Assembly (NCBI GenBank): GCA_903868845.1
Contig: CAIPWS010000135.1
Span: 1 to 7,226 of the forward strand
Length of the DNA: 7,226 bases
Direction of reading: 5' to 3'
From: an uncultured bacterium
GTDB taxonomy: Bacteria; Patescibacteriota; Minisyncoccia; Phycocordibacterales; PALSA-1337
Shown here: positions 5,674 to 7,226 of the stretch, one piece after another
Layout: every line of letters begins with the position of its first letter
How positions within the stretch are numbered: the stretch's first letter is position 1
Program-made: the position numbers and the translations under genes
The notes under the pieces: generated by a model
Databases searched by the model: none
The model's input: the letters and a program-made list of their open reading frames with translations, nothing else
Told to the model about the DNA's origin: nothing

Positions 5674-6942
5674 ATGACTTTCAAAACCATTACTCTCACA
5701 AACGGACTACGCATCATAACTGTCCCTATGCAGGACAATCCTTCTGTGACGGCCCTTGTCATGGTCAGAACCGGCTCAAAATACGAGACAAAAGACATAA
5801 ACGGTCTTTCTCATTTCCTAGAGCATATGTGCTTCAAGGGAACAGCGAAGAGGCCGAAGGCTAGTGATATTTCTCGTGAACTGGACTCTATCGGTGCACA
5901 TTACAACGCTTTTACTGGCCAAGAATATACAGGATATTATGCCAAGGCTGCATCGAAGCACGCCGGCAAGATAGTCGACGTTATATCTGACATTTATCTA
6001 AATTCAACATTTGATGCAGCAGAATTGGAAAAAGAGAAGGGGGTTATAGTCGAAGAGATTCGCATGTACAACGACCTCCCGCAGAAAAAAGTTTCGGAAG
6101 TGTTTACGAAGCTTCTTTACGGCGATCAGCCGGCTGGTTGGGATATAGCCGGTACTGAGGAAATAGTAAAATCTATCACTAGAGAAAAAATGCTTGAATA
6201 TCGAGATCGTCGTTACACGACGCATTCAACTACGGTTATATTGTCCGGTTCATTTGATGAGAAAGAGATAATTGAGCAAGTCACCAAGGCCTTCGAAAAG
6301 GCCAATACCAATAAGCCTGAACCAAAACTAGCTGTAAAAGAGCAACAGAGTTCACCAGCGATAGCGACGACATTCAAAGAGACAGATCAGACACACCTCA
6401 TCATAGGATTTAGATCATTTTGTATAACTGACAAAAGGATACCAACTATGCATGTCCTTGTTTCTATACTGAGTGGTGGCATGAGCTCGAGATTATTTTC
6501 TAAAATGCGTGAACAGCTAGGCATCTGTTATTACATCAAGGCTGATAACGACGCACTCACTGACCACGGATATTTATCTATATCCGCCGGGGTAGACAAT
6601 ACACGAGTTGAAGAGGGTATACGAAGTATTTTGGAAGAATGTCGTCGTATGAAAAAGGAGCTAGTCGACGATATAGAATTGGCCAAGGTGAAGGAATATA
6701 TATCTGGAACAACATTGCTTGGTCTGGAAACCTCAGATTCTAGAGCCGAATATTGCGGATACCAAGATGCTTTGAAAGGTGTGGTTCAATCTCCAGAAGA
6801 TATTATTGCCAAGATACGTAAGGTTACTTCCGAAGATGTGTCGAAGCTTGCAAATGAGATTTTTGTAAATGAAGGCCTCAATATGGCACTTATCGGAAGG
6901 TATAAGGATGCGGAACCATTCAAGAAATACTTCATGATATAA
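5674..6942 (+). CDS. M16B-family zinc metallopeptidase (processing-peptidase-like)
   Basis: The 422-residue product belongs to the pitrilysin/insulinase superfamily, in the short M16B group related to mitochondrial processing peptidase beta. These enzymes cleave peptides or unfolded segments inside a clam-shell chamber. The inverted zinc motif HFLEH lies at residues 47-51: H47 and H51 bind zinc and E50 is the catalytic base. E128 in the VIVEEI segment is the distal zinc ligand at the expected ~76-residue spacing. The C-terminal half has SSRLFSKMREQLGICYYI, whose R279 and Y286 match the conserved Arg/Tyr pair of the second domain. Both halves needed for a working chamber are present; by analogy with bacterial relatives it probably acts as a homodimer. 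There is no signal peptide, so it is probably cytoplasmic. Only one M16 gene is visible, so no partner subunit is indicated here. ATG 5674 is the only ATG giving the usual N-terminus; no Shine-Dalgarno precedes it. Substrate unknown. Confidence 0.93.
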   Translation: MTFKTITLTNGLRIITVPMQDNPSVTALVMVRTGSKYETKDINGLSHFLEHMCFKGTAKRPKASDISRELDSIGAHYNAFTGQEYTGYYAKAASKHAGKIVDVISDIYLNSTFDAAELEKEKGVIVEEIRMYNDLPQKKVSEVFTKLLYGDQPAGWDIAGTEEIVKSITREKMLEYRDRRYTTHSTTVILSGSFDEKEIIEQVTKAFEKANTNKPEPKLAVKEQQSSPAIATTFKETDQTHLIIGFRSFCITDKRIPTMHVLVSILSGGMSSRLFSKMREQLGICYYIKADNDALTDHGYLSISAGVDNTRVEEGIRSILEECRRMKKELVDDIELAKVKEYISGTTLLGLETSDSRAEYCGYQDALKGVVQSPEDIIAKIRKVTSEDVSKLANEIFVNEGLNMALIGRYKDAEPFKKYFMI

Positions 6943-6943
6943 T
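6935..6943 (+). promoter_or_regulatory. Predicted perfect extended -10 for the AI-2E-type gene
   Basis: TGATATAAT is an exact extended -10 (TG, A, TATAAT). It covers the last codons and TAA stop of the M16 gene and ends 6 nt before the ATG at 6950. No -35 is recognisable at 16-18 nt. The predicted transcription start falls at the start codon, so this gene could be transcribed separately as a leaderless mRNA as well as by read-through from M16. Confidence 0.5.
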
Positions 6944-6949
6944 AATTCC

Positions 6950-7226
6950 ATGTCAGATACATCAAAAGACTTCCAAATAACCATAAACAGCGGAACTATA
7001 TTTAGATTTTTCCTTATCGCAATCGGATTGGCAGCTTTGTACTACCTTTCGGATGTAGTTTTGGTCATAGTTACGGCCGTCATCATAGCTTCTGCTGTCG
7101 AGCCTGTCATACGACGTCTGAAAAGGTACGGAGTGCATAGAGTTATTGGTTCCATACTTGTTTATATACTTCTCGCAGCAATCTTGGCATGCATTCTTAT
7201 ATTCTTCATGCCTATTGTCATAAATG
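6950..7226 (+). CDS. AI-2E/PerM-family transporter, N-terminal part (3' truncated by window edge)
   Basis: Only the first 92 residues are in the window, from ATG 6950. Seen: a short polar start (1-15), then hydrophobic segments at about 17-33, 36-50 and 66-91. Between and within them are the family-typical pieces YYLSDVVLVIVTAVIIASAV-EP (31-52), where Asp35 and the Glu-Pro pair stand out, and a basic loop with RRLKRYGVHRVIG (55-67). This order matches the N-terminus of the AI-2E transporter family (TqsA/PerM/YdiK type), multi-pass inner-membrane proteins of ~330-370 residues. Family members have been linked to autoinducer-2 export or Na+/H+ antiport, but the name should not be taken as function; the substrate is unknown. 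The gene starts 7 nt after the M16 stop, without a Shine-Dalgarno, just behind a perfect extended -10. Confidence 0.85.
   Translation, partial: MSDTSKDFQITINSGTIFRFFLIAIGLAALYYLSDVVLVIVTAVIIASAVEPVIRRLKRYGVHRVIGSILVYILLAAILACILIFFMPIVIN

Noticed and set aside
484..6984. Several minus-strand open frames of 68-132 codons
   Set aside because: All lie opposite well-supported + strand genes, have no recognisable motifs or start signals, and look like frame shadows.

Overview
The window is a gene-dense, moderately AT-rich bacterial segment in which all seven genes lie on the + strand. Order: ileS (3' end only), recO, a 644-codon one-pass membrane protein with a large outside region, glyS, a patatin-like hydrolase gene, an M16 zinc peptidase gene, and the start of an AI-2E/PerM-type transporter gene. 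The make-up suggests a Patescibacteria/CPR genome, probably Parcubacteria. Grounds are the very short gaps, an unusually small RecO without a zinc-finger cysteine set, an alpha2-type GlyRS, frequent ATA isoleucine codons, and an Asn/Ser/Thr-rich single-pass surface protein among housekeeping genes. This placement is inference from style and gene families; no rRNA or other marker is present. TGA is used as a stop (recO, patatin gene), which argues against the recoded-UGA CPR groups.

Positions 1-1065 hold the IleRS C-terminal domain and recO, 10 nt apart. Positions 1081-3015 encode the surface protein: a charged cytoplasmic tail, one membrane helix, then about 550 residues of predicted beta-sandwich modules. 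After a 99-nt gap with a TG-repeat tract and a promoter, glyS (start re-called to 3115) and the patatin gene form a probable two-gene operon with a 4-nt gap. A 316-nt non-coding stretch (5357-5673) carries a terminator-like hairpin, further hairpins, a promoter candidate and a four-copy heptamer repeat just before the M16 gene. The transporter gene follows 7 nt after the M16 stop and runs off the window.

The most notable pattern is in start-site architecture. The surface-protein, glyS and transporter genes each have a sigma70-like -10 hexamer ending only 6-9 nt before the ATG and no Shine-Dalgarno sequence, which predicts leaderless mRNAs. In two cases the -10 element overlaps or abuts the stop codon of the gene before it. 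The one clear Shine-Dalgarno is at the patatin gene, the operon-internal cistron. The genes do not form one pathway: they are two tRNA synthetases, recombinational repair, an envelope protein, a possible lipid hydrolase, a peptidase and a membrane transporter. I saw no mobile element, CRISPR array, tRNA or rRNA, and no convincing new multi-gene system.
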